In this document: positions 17,387 to 24,928 of the stretch, piece by piece | Layout: each line of letters opens with the position of its first letter | Position numbering within the stretch: the stretch's first letter is position 1 | NCBI GenBank assembly: GCA_948468465.1 | Contig: CAOKJJ010000040.1 | Span: 1 to 33,163, forward strand | Direction of reading: 5' to 3' | Source of the DNA: an uncultured Eubacterium sp. | GTDB taxonomy: Bacteria; Bacillota_A; Clostridia; Lachnospirales; Lachnospiraceae | Length of the DNA stretch: 33,163 nucleotides | Made by a program: the position numbers and the translations under genes | The notes under the pieces: model-generated | Database searches by the model: none | Told to the model about the DNA's origin: nothing | What the model saw: the letters and a program-made list of their open reading frames with translations, nothing else

Positions 17387-17833
17387 TTATTTTCCAATTG
17401 ACAAACCGTTTTGAGCCATAGATTTGCTCGCTTCAAACGCGGTAATGTTCGCTTCATATGCCCGGCTGGCATCAATCAAATTTGTCATTTCCGTTACGAT
17501 GTTCACATTCGGATAAGAAACATATCCATTTTCATCCGCATCCGGATGGTCCGGATCATATTCCATAATAAAGTCCGAACTCGTATCTTCTCTGACTTCC
17601 ACAACCTTTACACCGTTTCCGATATGGCTGCCGCGTTTTCTGCTCTCTGTCAGATAACGGTCAAACCGATCCACACCCCGCTCCTGAAACGCTACTACCT
17701 TACGCCGGTAGGTATCGCCGTCCTCCGTTCTCGTTGTATTTACGTTCGCAAGGTTTTCTGCGATAATATCTGCGCGGAACTGCTGCGCAGTCATGCCTGA
17801 CGCACTGATTCCAAATGACTGAAATATTGCCAT
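17387..17833 (-). CDS. flgC: Flagellar basal-body rod protein FlgC
   Basis: 148 residues. The N-terminal motif SGMTAQQFRADIIAENLANV and the C-terminal EMTNLIDASRAYEANITAFE are the helical D0 pair of axial proteins; YDPDHPDADENGYVSYPNVN is typical of FlgC. It forms part of the proximal rod with FlgB and FlgF/G. A 71-base gap to fliE contains three approximate copies of TATTTCAAC. Confidence 0.96.
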   Translation of the reverse strand: MAIFQSFGISASGMTAQQFRADIIAENLANVNTTRTEDGDTYRRKVVAFQERGVDRFDRYLTESRKRGSHIGNGVKVVEVREDTSSDFIMEYDPDHPDADENGYVSYPNVNIVTEMTNLIDASRAYEANITAFEASKSMAQNGLSIGK

Positions 17834-17869
17834 AAATTCTCATTCCTTTCTTAAAACTCAAAACTGCTG

Positions 17870-18271
17870 TTATTTGCCCATCGCCGTACGCATACGGGCA
17901 AATTCCTGTGAAATGCTGTCTGTAATTCCTTTGTAGCGAATCTGTTCAGAAGCCAGTTCCACATTTTCCGTATGCATGTCTACATTATTTTCATCCAGAC
18001 GATAAGAATAAGATTCCGCGGCCATATCAATCTGTGAAGTCGCTGTCAGATGATCCAGATTTACATTATGTATTTTTTCATCCAGATTACGGTTGAACTT
18101 GGAATCCATTAATTCCCGTTCCAATAAAGACTGGAAATTTACATCATACCGCTTATATTCCGGCGTTGTCGCATTTGCGATATTATTTGCAAGCGTATTT
18201 TCCCGCAGCCAGCTTGCATCTGCTGCTTTATCTAATACGTTGATATAATCAAACGCAGATGACTGAAACAT
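17870..18271 (-). CDS. flgB: Flagellar basal-body rod protein FlgB
   Basis: 133 residues. The motif LRENTLANNIANATTPEYKR identifies FlgB, and ENVELASEQIRYKGITDSIS is the C-terminal helix. It is the first rod protein and the first gene of this fla/che operon. AGGAGGATATCAT precedes the ATG. The 270 bases upstream, to codY, hold an A-rich leader and a sigma-A-like promoter. Confidence 0.96.
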   Translation of the reverse strand: MFQSSAFDYINVLDKAADASWLRENTLANNIANATTPEYKRYDVNFQSLLERELMDSKFNRNLDEKIHNVNLDHLTATSQIDMAAESYSYRLDENNVDMHTENVELASEQIRYKGITDSISQEFARMRTAMGK

Positions 18272-18284
18272 ATGATATCCTCCT

Positions 18285-18326
18285 GTTTTGTTTTATCTTA
18301 TTTTTGTTTTGTTTTATCTTATTTTA
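18285..18326 (-). repeat. Two 21-bp tandem repeats in the flgB leader
   Basis: The plus-strand unit GTTTTGTTTTATCTTA plus T's occurs at 18285-18305 and 18306-18326. In the minus-strand RNA this becomes an A-rich, unstructured 5' leader just before the flgB ribosome binding site. A second looser pair (TCTTAGCTTTTTA at 18337 and 18362) lies beside it. Repeat slippage is the likely origin. Confidence 0.7.
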
Positions 18327-18418
18327 TTTATCTTAATCTTAGCTTTTTATTTTTTGCATTTTCTTAGCTTTTTAGTTTGATCCGCCACCAAATTCTTTTT
18401 ATTTCTTTCCTATAATAC

Positions 18419-18446
18419 ATTATAATTAATCATAAAATTTTTACAA
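18419..18446 (-). promoter_or_regulatory. Likely sigma-A promoter of the fla/che operon
   Basis: Minus-strand TTGTAA (18441-18446) and a perfect TATAAT (18419-18424) are 16 bases apart, about 148 bases upstream of flgB. It is the best promoter match in the codY-flgB gap. A perfect TTGACA at 18477-18482 has no matching -10. Confidence 0.55.
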
Positions 18447-18511
18447 GAGTATTTTTTCCCGATATTGTATTTTTTTTGTCAACTAACTGCCATGTTTAGC
18501 CAAAATCAGTA

Positions 18512-18529
18512 AAAAAAGGAACCTTTTTT
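18512..18529 (-). terminator. Probable weak terminator after codY
   Basis: Twelve bases after the codY stop, AAAAAAGG and CCTTTTTT face each other around AA, and the T's serve as the 3' arm and tract. A longer pairing with AAAGGAA at the codY end is also possible. The stem is AT-rich, so read-through into flgB is likely. Confidence 0.4.
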
Positions 18530-18541
18530 GCATATTGCTGC

Positions 18542-19327
18542 TCAGATTCCTTTCTGATCTTTCTTTTTCAGTGCCTCCAGCTCTGAAAATACAACATCAT
18601 TTACAACTTTAATATAAGTCCCCTTCATTCCGGATGAACGGGATTCAATCACGCCGGCGCTTTCAAACTTGCGCAGCGCATTTACAATGACAGAACGTGT
18701 AATACCCACACGGTCAGCCACTTTGCTCGCTACCAGAATACCTTCTGTACCGTTTAATTCATCAAAAATATGAATAATTGCTTCCAGTTCCGAAAAAGAC
18801 AGCGTACTGATCGCTGAACGAACGATCTGAATCTTTCTTGTCTCCTCCTCGCTTTCTTCGTTCACCGAACGCATCATCTCAAGTCCTACTACCGTAGTTC
18901 CATATTCGCATAAAATGATATCATCAATATCGTACGGATCATCACAGCGGTATACAAATAATGTCCCTAATCGTTCTCCCGCAATATCAATCGGCGTGAT
19001 AATCGCCGCATATTTGCGGATATTATGTACAAAGCCAAGCGTCTCGAGATTCACATTTTCTTTCGTAGACAAAATGCCAAGCAACCGCTCATTTAACATA
19101 GCATCAATATGTTCACCGACTTCATCCACGATCAGTTCAGAAATCTCCGGAATTGTGCTGCACCGGCTCGTTCCGAGTATCTTCCCTTTTTTGCTGATGA
19201 CAAGGATATTGGACTTTAAAATATCCGTCATGACTTCACAGATGTCATTAAATACAACTTTGGATGAATTATTGTTATGCAGCAGCTTATTGATCTTTCT
19301 CGTCTTATCAAGCAATTGAACACTCAT
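18542..19327 (-). CDS. codY: GTP- and branched-chain amino acid-sensing repressor CodY
   Basis: 261 residues, the normal length. The N-terminal GAF-like ligand domain (MSVQLLDKTRKINKLLHNN and onward) binds isoleucine/valine. The C-terminal winged helix (about residues 200-250: ASKVADRVGITRSVIVNALR) carries the invariant CodY recognition helix. CodY represses nutrient-stress genes in rich conditions and in B. subtilis also represses the fla/che promoter, whose operon lies directly downstream, as here. GGAGGTG lies 11 bases upstream of the ATG. Confidence 0.97.
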   Translation of the reverse strand: MSVQLLDKTRKINKLLHNNNSSKVVFNDICEVMTDILKSNILVISKKGKILGTSRCSTIPEISELIVDEVGEHIDAMLNERLLGILSTKENVNLETLGFVHNIRKYAAIITPIDIAGERLGTLFVYRCDDPYDIDDIILCEYGTTVVGLEMMRSVNEESEEETRKIQIVRSAISTLSFSELEAIIHIFDELNGTEGILVASKVADRVGITRSVIVNALRKFESAGVIESRSSGMKGTYIKVVNDVVFSELEALKKKDQKGI

Positions 19328-19399
19328 TCCCTGACTGCACCTCCTTTTTTGTCGGCATAATTTTGGGCAGTATTGTCCCCTTTTGCCCTATATGGAACT

Positions 19400-19428
19400 A
19401 TGATAACATTTTCTGTCTGATAATTCAA
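19400..19428 (-). promoter_or_regulatory. Likely codY promoter
   Basis: Minus-strand TTGAAT (19423-19428) and TATCAT (19400-19405) with a 17-base spacer, about 73 bases upstream of the codY start. The spacer contains CAGAAAAT, half of a CodY box. Confidence 0.5.
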
Positions 19429-19451
19429 CTGATTTTGATGATTTCCTGTAA

Positions 19452-19466
19452 TATTTTCTGAATTGT
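19452..19466 (-). promoter_or_regulatory. CodY-box-like site upstream of codY
   Basis: Minus-strand ACAATTCAGAAAATA agrees with the consensus AATTTTCWGAAAATT at 11 of 15 positions. It lies about 24 bases upstream of the codY -35 element. Autoregulation by CodY is known in some Firmicutes, but a match with four mismatches in AT-rich DNA is weak. Confidence 0.25.
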
Positions 19467-19481
19467 TATAATACTTTTGAT

Positions 19482-19783
19482 TTATGGATTCCTGCGCAAT
19501 TCATCAATCTCATTTTTTGAATACCCAGCCACCAGGAACATAATCTCCTCTGTAGGATATCCTTTTTCGATCATTTTTTCGATCGTCTGCCGTTTGTCAT
19601 CCAACGCTCTCTTCCTTTCAGCCTCTACTGCCTGCTGTTTTTCCTCTTCAAATATCATTGCTACCTGTGTCATTTCAATCGCCCTCCTTATTTTTATACC
19701 CGGAATGTCTTCCCCTTAAAATTTTCAGCAAGCACTTTGCTTGTTATGTCTTTATTCTGATATACAATCTCCTCATTGCCCAT
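19482..19783 (-). pseudogene. Decayed Rpn-family (PD-(D/E)XK nuclease/'transposase') gene
   Basis: The first ATG (19783) opens a 29-residue frame with the typical Rpn start (MGNEEIVYQNKDITSKVLAE) and stops at 19694. A different frame across 19680-19710 reads DIPGIK then RRAIEMTQVAMIFEEEKQQ, which are the early (DIPGIK) and late (from RRAIEM) parts of the same family, and continues to a stop at 19482. So the gene has a frameshift near codon 27 and has lost the whole central nuclease region. A full-length member has about 300 residues; about 90 codons remain. The C-terminal part alone could be read as a 63-residue ORF (19482-19673), but its apparent ribosome binding site is just old coding sequence. 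Family recognition is from memory of Lachnospiraceae proteins. Confidence 0.7.
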
Positions 19784-19811
19784 ACCCCTTTTATCCTCCC
19801 TGTGAAACAAC

Positions 19812-19884
19812 CGTAACAGTTCAGATAACCCTTGAACTGTTACGCATCCGGCCATTGAAAATCGCTTCGCGATGGGCCGGATGC
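19812..19884 (-). repeat. Paired palindromes between topA and the Rpn remnant
   Basis: A perfect 12-bp inverted repeat (CGTAACAGTTCA 19812-19823, TGAACTGTTACG 19833-19844) abuts a second one (GCATCCGGCC 19844-19853, GGCCGGATGC 19875-19884) that holds an inner hairpin ATCGC-TTC-GCGAT (19861-19873). They begin 17 bases after the topA stop. No U-tract follows on the minus strand. The element lies just upstream of the Rpn start and may belong to it. Confidence 0.75.
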
Positions 19885-19901
19885 CTGCAGCCACTACATT
19901 T

Positions 19902-21995
19902 TCATACTTCTTTTTGTGAATCGTTTTTCCGATCGCATACATACCCGCATTGTGCCTGTGCGCAGACGACCTTATTTCCTTTTTCCACCATATAGCTGCC
20001 GCATTTCGGGCATTTTTCTGCATATGGTTTCTGCCAGGACATAAAATCGCAGTCATCTGGCCCTGCTTCGCAGCCGTAGAAGCGTCTGCCTTTTTTTGTC
20101 TTGCGGATTACGATGTCTTTTCCGCATTTTGGACAGGCGACGCCAATTTTTTCCAGGTAAGGCTTTGTGTTTCTGCAGTCCGGAAAACCTGGACATGCCA
20201 GAAATTTGCCGTGCGGGCCGTATTTGACGACCATGTTGCGGCCGCATTCTTCGCAGATGACATCTGTAACCTCGTCTGCGATCTGTACCTTTTCCAGTGT
20301 TTTTTCTGCTTTTTCCACCGCTTGTTCCAAATCCGGATAAAAATTGCTTACGATCGTTTTCCAGCCGATGTCTCCTTCTTCTACTTTATCCAGCAGCATT
20401 TCCATATTTGCGGTAAATTCTTCATCTACGATCGTGGAAAAGGCTTCTTTCATGATCGTATTAACAGCTTCGCCAAGTTCTGTCAGATGCAGATTTTTAT
20501 TTTCTTTTAATACATAACGGCGGGCGAGCAGTGTCGTAATTGTCGGAGCGTACGTACTTGGACGGCCTATGCCGTGTTCTTCCAGTGTTTTGACTAAGGC
20601 AGCTTCGGTATAATGAGCCGGAGGCTGTGTAAAATGCTGCGTGCATTCCATATCGGCAAGTGTCAGCTTTGATGAGGCGTCAATGGATTTGAGCAATCCG
20701 TTGTTTTCTCCTTTTTCATCTTCATCGCTCATATATACGGACATAAAACCATCAAATGCGACTCTGGACGCAGATACTGTCAGACGATAATCATTTGCGC
20801 CTATTTTTACGCTTGTCGTCTCATATTTTGCCGCGCTCATGCGGCTGGCGGCAAAGCGTTTCCAGATGAGCTGATACAGACGAAACTGATCTCTGGAAAG
20901 CGACTCTTTGACTTCTACCGGCGTCCTTGTAATGTCTGTCGGACGAATGGCTTCATGGGCGTCCTGAATCTTGCCGGATTTCTTCTTTTCCGTAGAAGCG
21001 GCGGCAATATAAGCTTCTCCGTAATTTTTCCCAATGTAGTCTCTTGCCTGCGTATCCGCTTCTTCGGATATACGTACCGAATCTGTTCTTAAATAGGTAA
21101 TCAGGCCGATCACTCCGGCTCCTTTGATTTCCACCCCTTCATACAGCTGCTGCGCGAGGCGCATCGTCTTTAACGTTGAAAAGTTCAATACTTTGGATGC
21201 TTCCTGCTGGAGCGTGCTCGTTGTAAATGGAAAAGGCGCTTTTTTCGTGCGTTCGCTCTTTTTTACATCCAATACTTCGTATTTTGCCTGTTCCAGCTCC
21301 TGACGGATTGTTTCAGCCTGCTCTTTGTTTTCAATTTTCACACGCCCTGCTTTCGTTCCATAAAATTTTGCGTCCAGTTTCTTTTTTTCTCCGGCTACGT
21401 TTAACTGTACGCCGATCGTCCAGTATTCTTCAGGTATAAAATCATTGATCTCTTTTTCCCTGTCTGCGATAATGCGCAGCGCCACTGACTGTACCCGTCC
21501 GGCGCTTAATCCGCGTTTTACTTTTTCCCAAAGCAGTGGACTGATCTTATATCCTACCATGCGGTCTAAGATGCGTCTTGCCTGCTGCGCGTTGACAAGA
21601 TCCATGTCAATTTCTCTTGGCTGTTTGAGCGATGCTTTTACCGCGTTTTTTGTAATCTCATTAAAACTGATGCGGTAGACTTCCTTTTTGTCCTCTAAAT
21701 TCAGAGCTTTCGATAAATGCCAGGAAATGGCCTCGCCTTCCCGGTCAGGGTCGGTCGCCAGATACACGCGGTCCGCTTTTTTCGCTTCTTTTCTAAGCTT
21801 TGCAAGAAGATCTCCTTTTCCCCGGATTGTAATATATTTTGGCTCAAAATCATGTTCGAAATCAATTCCCATCTTACTTTTTGGCAGATCTCTGACATGT
21901 CCGTTCGACGCGGTAACCTCATAATTTTTTCCCAGAAATTTTTTGATTGTCTTTACCTTAGCCGGTGACTCCACAATTACCAGATATTTTGCCAT
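19902..21995 (-). CDS. topA: DNA topoisomerase I (type IA)
   Basis: 697 residues, the usual Firmicute length. The Toprim domain has the start KYLVIVESPAKVKTIKKFLG and the acidic metal motif ATDPDREGEA. The catalytic tyrosine is Y301 in ITYLRTDSVRISEE. Three C-terminal zinc ribbons follow (CEECGRN, CPKCGKD, CPKCGSY), all with four cysteines. The enzyme relaxes negative supercoils by single-strand passage. GGTGAGGAG supports the ATG. It is the last gene of yifB-dprA-topA, 18 bases after dprA. Confidence 0.98.
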   Translation of the reverse strand: MAKYLVIVESPAKVKTIKKFLGKNYEVTASNGHVRDLPKSKMGIDFEHDFEPKYITIRGKGDLLAKLRKEAKKADRVYLATDPDREGEAISWHLSKALNLEDKKEVYRISFNEITKNAVKASLKQPREIDMDLVNAQQARRILDRMVGYKISPLLWEKVKRGLSAGRVQSVALRIIADREKEINDFIPEEYWTIGVQLNVAGEKKKLDAKFYGTKAGRVKIENKEQAETIRQELEQAKYEVLDVKKSERTKKAPFPFTTSTLQQEASKVLNFSTLKTMRLAQQLYEGVEIKGAGVIGLITYLRTDSVRISEEADTQARDYIGKNYGEAYIAAASTEKKKSGKIQDAHEAIRPTDITRTPVEVKESLSRDQFRLYQLIWKRFAASRMSAAKYETTSVKIGANDYRLTVSASRVAFDGFMSVYMSDEDEKGENNGLLKSIDASSKLTLADMECTQHFTQPPAHYTEAALVKTLEEHGIGRPSTYAPTITTLLARRYVLKENKNLHLTELGEAVNTIMKEAFSTIVDEEFTANMEMLLDKVEEGDIGWKTIVSNFYPDLEQAVEKAEKTLEKVQIADEVTDVICEECGRNMVVKYGPHGKFLACPGFPDCRNTKPYLEKIGVACPKCGKDIVIRKTKKGRRFYGCEAGPDDCDFMSWQKPYAEKCPKCGSYMVEKGNKVVCAQAQCGYVCDRKNDSQKEV

Positions 21996-22013
21996 GACTA
22001 CTCCTCACCTTAC

Positions 22014-23195
22014 TCATTCCGTAATAATTTTATAATAATTCTTATATACTTCTTCAATATGGTGCTTCTGCATCAGGGCTGCCAATATTTGGCTGAGTGC
22101 CTGTATGTCTAATCCTGTTTTTTCCAGTAACGTTTCAAAGCCCGTTGGCAAAAGACCAAGACAACCATACACCAACCGCTCATCTTTTTCAAGAGAAAAT
22201 TTATGTAAATTGTCAAAATTTTCACAATTCCCCGTTTTTCCTGCTGTTTTCAGTCTTTCTTTCTGATATGGAACATCCATTTGCCCGCAACCGTCTGGTC
22301 CGCTTCTTGCCGCGGGTTCCTTTTTGCGGACCGCATGCATGGAAAGCTCCGCCAGACAGTCCTCCACAGATAAAATAATGCCCGCCCCCTGCGCGATCAG
22401 CCGATTGCATCCATAGCTTAGCTGGTCTGTCGTGCGGCCTGGAAGCGCATAGATGTCCCGGCCTTGTTCCAGTGCAAAATCCGCCGTAATTAATGACCCG
22501 CTCTTTTCTTTTGCTTCTATTATAAGTACTACGTCTGAAAGTGAGCTGATCAGGCGGTTCCTGCGCGGAAAAAAAGCTGGCAGCGGTTTTGTGCCAGGCG
22601 GATATTCACTGATCAGCCCGCCATGCTGCGCGATTTCTTCATATAACTGCCGATGGCCATTGGGATAGCAGACATCCGCTCCGCATCCAAATACCGCGTA
22701 CGTACTGCCGCCGCAGTCCAAAGCGCCCCTGTGGCCTGCCGCGTCAATCCCCCTGGCCATTCCGCTGACTACCGCCGCGTCCCGTACGGCCAGTTCTCTT
22801 GCAATTTCCCTCGCCATCGTCCTGCCATATTCCGAACACATCCTGGCTCCTACGATCGCCACTCTGAATTCGTCCGGTACCGGCAGGCTGCCACGGTAAA
22901 AAATCCCGTACGGCGCATCCGCAAGCTCTGAAAACTGCTGTGGATAGTCCTTTTGCTCCATGCTCACAAACCGGACGCCGGACTGTTCTAACTCCTGCCA
23001 CCTGCCGTCAATGTCCCACGTTTTTTTTGATTCTATGATGCGCATCACATCCTTATGCATCATTCCGGGAATTCTTTCCAGATCCGTACTGTGCAGCCGA
23101 TACACTTCCTGCGCATTTTCACAAACAGCAAACAGGCACCTTCTTACTCTGGCGCTGCAGCCTTCGATGCACGTAAGCCAATAGGCATATTTCAT
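22014..23195 (-). CDS. dprA: DNA-processing protein DprA (Smf)
   Basis: 393 residues from the ATG at 23195 (MKYAYWLTCIEG), 7 bases after the yifB stop and preceded by AAGG. A frame open to 23300 overlaps yifB and is not conserved. The Rossmann-like core holds VAIVGARMCSEYGR, VSGMARGIDAAGH and FFPRRNRLISSLSD. The N-terminal part has a helix-hairpin-helix-like segment (LERIPGMMHKDV). The C-terminal part (about residues 330-390, LPTGFETLLEKTGL) is the winged-helix domain. DprA loads RecA on incoming single-stranded DNA in transformation. The pairing with yifB (comM) and topA is conserved in Firmicutes. Confidence 0.96.
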   Translation of the reverse strand: MKYAYWLTCIEGCSARVRRCLFAVCENAQEVYRLHSTDLERIPGMMHKDVMRIIESKKTWDIDGRWQELEQSGVRFVSMEQKDYPQQFSELADAPYGIFYRGSLPVPDEFRVAIVGARMCSEYGRTMAREIARELAVRDAAVVSGMARGIDAAGHRGALDCGGSTYAVFGCGADVCYPNGHRQLYEEIAQHGGLISEYPPGTKPLPAFFPRRNRLISSLSDVVLIIEAKEKSGSLITADFALEQGRDIYALPGRTTDQLSYGCNRLIAQGAGIILSVEDCLAELSMHAVRKKEPAARSGPDGCGQMDVPYQKERLKTAGKTGNCENFDNLHKFSLEKDERLVYGCLGLLPTGFETLLEKTGLDIQALSQILAALMQKHHIEEVYKNYYKIITE

Positions 23196-23202
23196 TGATC
23201 CT

Positions 23203-24762
23203 TCACCGCCTTTCCCAATATTTGCGGTCCAGGCTGCGATAGCAAAACGCTTCAGCGATATGTTCCACATGCACCTGCCTGCTGTAAGAAAGGTCGGCAA
23301 TCGTCCTTGCTACGCGCAGGATCTTATGATACGCGCGTGCCGTCAGATTGGACTGCTGATACATATTTTTTAAATAAGCCTCTTCTTTTTCCGTAAGCTG
23401 GCAGACCTGTTTGAGCATGTCCGCCGGAACCTGACTGTTAAAATATATACCGTTTTGCGCATACCTCTCCTTTTGCAGCTCCCAGGCACTGCAGACCCTT
23501 TCGCGTATTTGTTCAGAGCTTTCATTTTTTGTCCCGGAGGTGAGTTCCGCAAACGTAAGCTGTGATGTCTCCACACAGATGTCAATGCGGTCTAACAAAG
23601 GCTGAGAAATCTTCCCAAGATAACGGTCAATCGCATTTTGCGTACAGCGGCAACGGTTCATGTCCGGATATGCGCCGCAGGGGCATGGGTTTGTAGCCGC
23701 TACGAGCATAAAATCCGCCGGATAGCTGCAGCTTCCATGCAGCCTGGATATTTGGATTTTTTTATCTTCCAGCGGCTGGCGTAGCAGCTCCAGCGTAGAC
23801 TTTTGAAATTCCGCAAGTTCATCCAAAAACAGCACCCCTTTGTGCGCCAAAGAAACTTCTCCAGGTTTTGGCACCATGCCGCCGCCCACAAGCCCCTGCG
23901 GCGTAATCGTATGATGCGGGCTGCGAAACGGCCGCCTGCGCATACTGTCATAGTCATGCATCAGCATCCCGCTCACACTGTAAATTCTGGCCAGTTCCAA
24001 TTGTTCATTGCGACACATCGGCGGCAGAATCGTCGGGATCCTTTGTGCAATCATCGTCTTTCCGGCTCCCGGCGGGCCAATCATTAAAAGGTTATGCATG
24101 CCTGCCGTGGCCACTTCACTGGCACGCCGAACCAAGCGCTGTCCATGAATCTGTGAAAAATCCAGTTCTTTTTCCTGTGTTTTGCAGCCTGTTTGCTCTT
24201 TTATCCCCTCATGCAGCCTATGATAAGATAAAGACACGGCATCCGCAGACACCCTGCCAGTTAAAATATCTATCATTTCCGTAATACTTTTTACCGGTAT
24301 AATCTGAATATTTTCAATCAAAGATGCTTCTTTACGGTTTTCATAAGGCACCATGCAATGCGTAAATCCATGTCCGCCTGCTTCCGCCACAATCGGCAAT
24401 ATCCCTTCCACTGGCTGCACTTTGCCGTTTAAGCCTATTTCGCCTACGATCAGCAATGTTTCAAGGCGCTCAGACGGTATTATGCCAAGCGCGGCTAAAA
24501 TCGCTGCCGCTACCGGAAGGTCAAACGCTGAGCCTGTCTTTTTTATATTTGCCGGGGATAAATTGACCGTAATCCGTTTGGCTGGAAGATAACAGCCGCT
24601 GTTGCGCAAGGCTGTGCGGACACGCTCCCTTGCTTCCTTTACTTCTGAGGCTAAAAATCCTACCATTTCAAACATCGGCATGCCGTCGCTGACATCTGCC
24701 TCTACTTGTACCGGCAGGCTGTTGATTCCCCGGATAATTGCAGTTGATACGATACTGTACAA
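23203..24762 (-). CDS. comM: YifB/ComM family Mg-chelatase-like AAA+ ATPase
   Basis: 519 residues from the TTG at 24762, chosen because GGAGGA lies 5 bases upstream and because YSIVSTAIIRGINSLPVQVE is the usual family start; an ATG at 24792 would add 10 residues. Residues about 20-170 are the Lon-like ChlI domain. The ATPase core has Walker A MIGPPGAGKTMIAQR, Walker B GVLFLDELAEF, and VAATNPCPCGAYPD. The C-terminal domain is helical. In Vibrio/Haemophilus ComM is a hexameric helicase that extends branch migration in natural transformation. It leads the operon with dprA, which supports a role in DNA uptake/recombination. Confidence 0.94.
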   Translation of the reverse strand: MYSIVSTAIIRGINSLPVQVEADVSDGMPMFEMVGFLASEVKEARERVRTALRNSGCYLPAKRITVNLSPANIKKTGSAFDLPVAAAILAALGIIPSERLETLLIVGEIGLNGKVQPVEGILPIVAEAGGHGFTHCMVPYENRKEASLIENIQIIPVKSITEMIDILTGRVSADAVSLSYHRLHEGIKEQTGCKTQEKELDFSQIHGQRLVRRASEVATAGMHNLLMIGPPGAGKTMIAQRIPTILPPMCRNEQLELARIYSVSGMLMHDYDSMRRRPFRSPHHTITPQGLVGGGMVPKPGEVSLAHKGVLFLDELAEFQKSTLELLRQPLEDKKIQISRLHGSCSYPADFMLVAATNPCPCGAYPDMNRCRCTQNAIDRYLGKISQPLLDRIDICVETSQLTFAELTSGTKNESSEQIRERVCSAWELQKERYAQNGIYFNSQVPADMLKQVCQLTEKEEAYLKNMYQQSNLTARAYHKILRVARTIADLSYSRQVHVEHIAEAFCYRSLDRKYWERR

Positions 24763-24870
24763 TCTGTTCCTCCAATCTTTTTCAATCATCATACAAACCG
24801 GGAATTGTTAAGAACGGCCGCGTCTGGGAAGTGACGGGCCTGTCAGATATATTTCAAAAAAGATGTGCTT

Positions 24871-24899
24871 ATTTTATCATATATGATATAGATTGGAAA
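24871..24899 (-). promoter_or_regulatory. Possible promoter of yifB-dprA-topA with palindrome in spacer
   Basis: Minus-strand TTTCCA (24894-24899) and TAAAAT (24871-24876) are 17 bases apart. The spacer contains a perfect 14-bp palindrome, TATCATATATGATA (24875-24888). The -35 match is poor, so the call is weak; the palindrome could be a repressor site. Confidence 0.35.
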
Positions 24900-24903
24900 G
24901 AGG

Positions 24904-24928
24904 AAATGGATAAAAATTTTATCCATTT
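24904..24928 (-). terminator. AT-rich hairpin at the end of the AAA-ATPase gene
   Basis: Perfect 12-base arms (AAATGGATAAAA, TTTTATCCATTT) around one base span the stop codon. On the plus strand a T-run follows; on the minus strand it is only weakly U-rich, so it may terminate only poorly in the gene's own direction. Confidence 0.35.

Noticed and set aside
18477..18482. Perfect TTGACA between codY and flgB
   Set aside because: At 16-18 bases downstream no -10-like hexamer exists.
23195..23300. Longer dprA start
   Set aside because: It lies within yifB, lacks a ribosome binding site, and the ATG at 23195 gives the conserved start.
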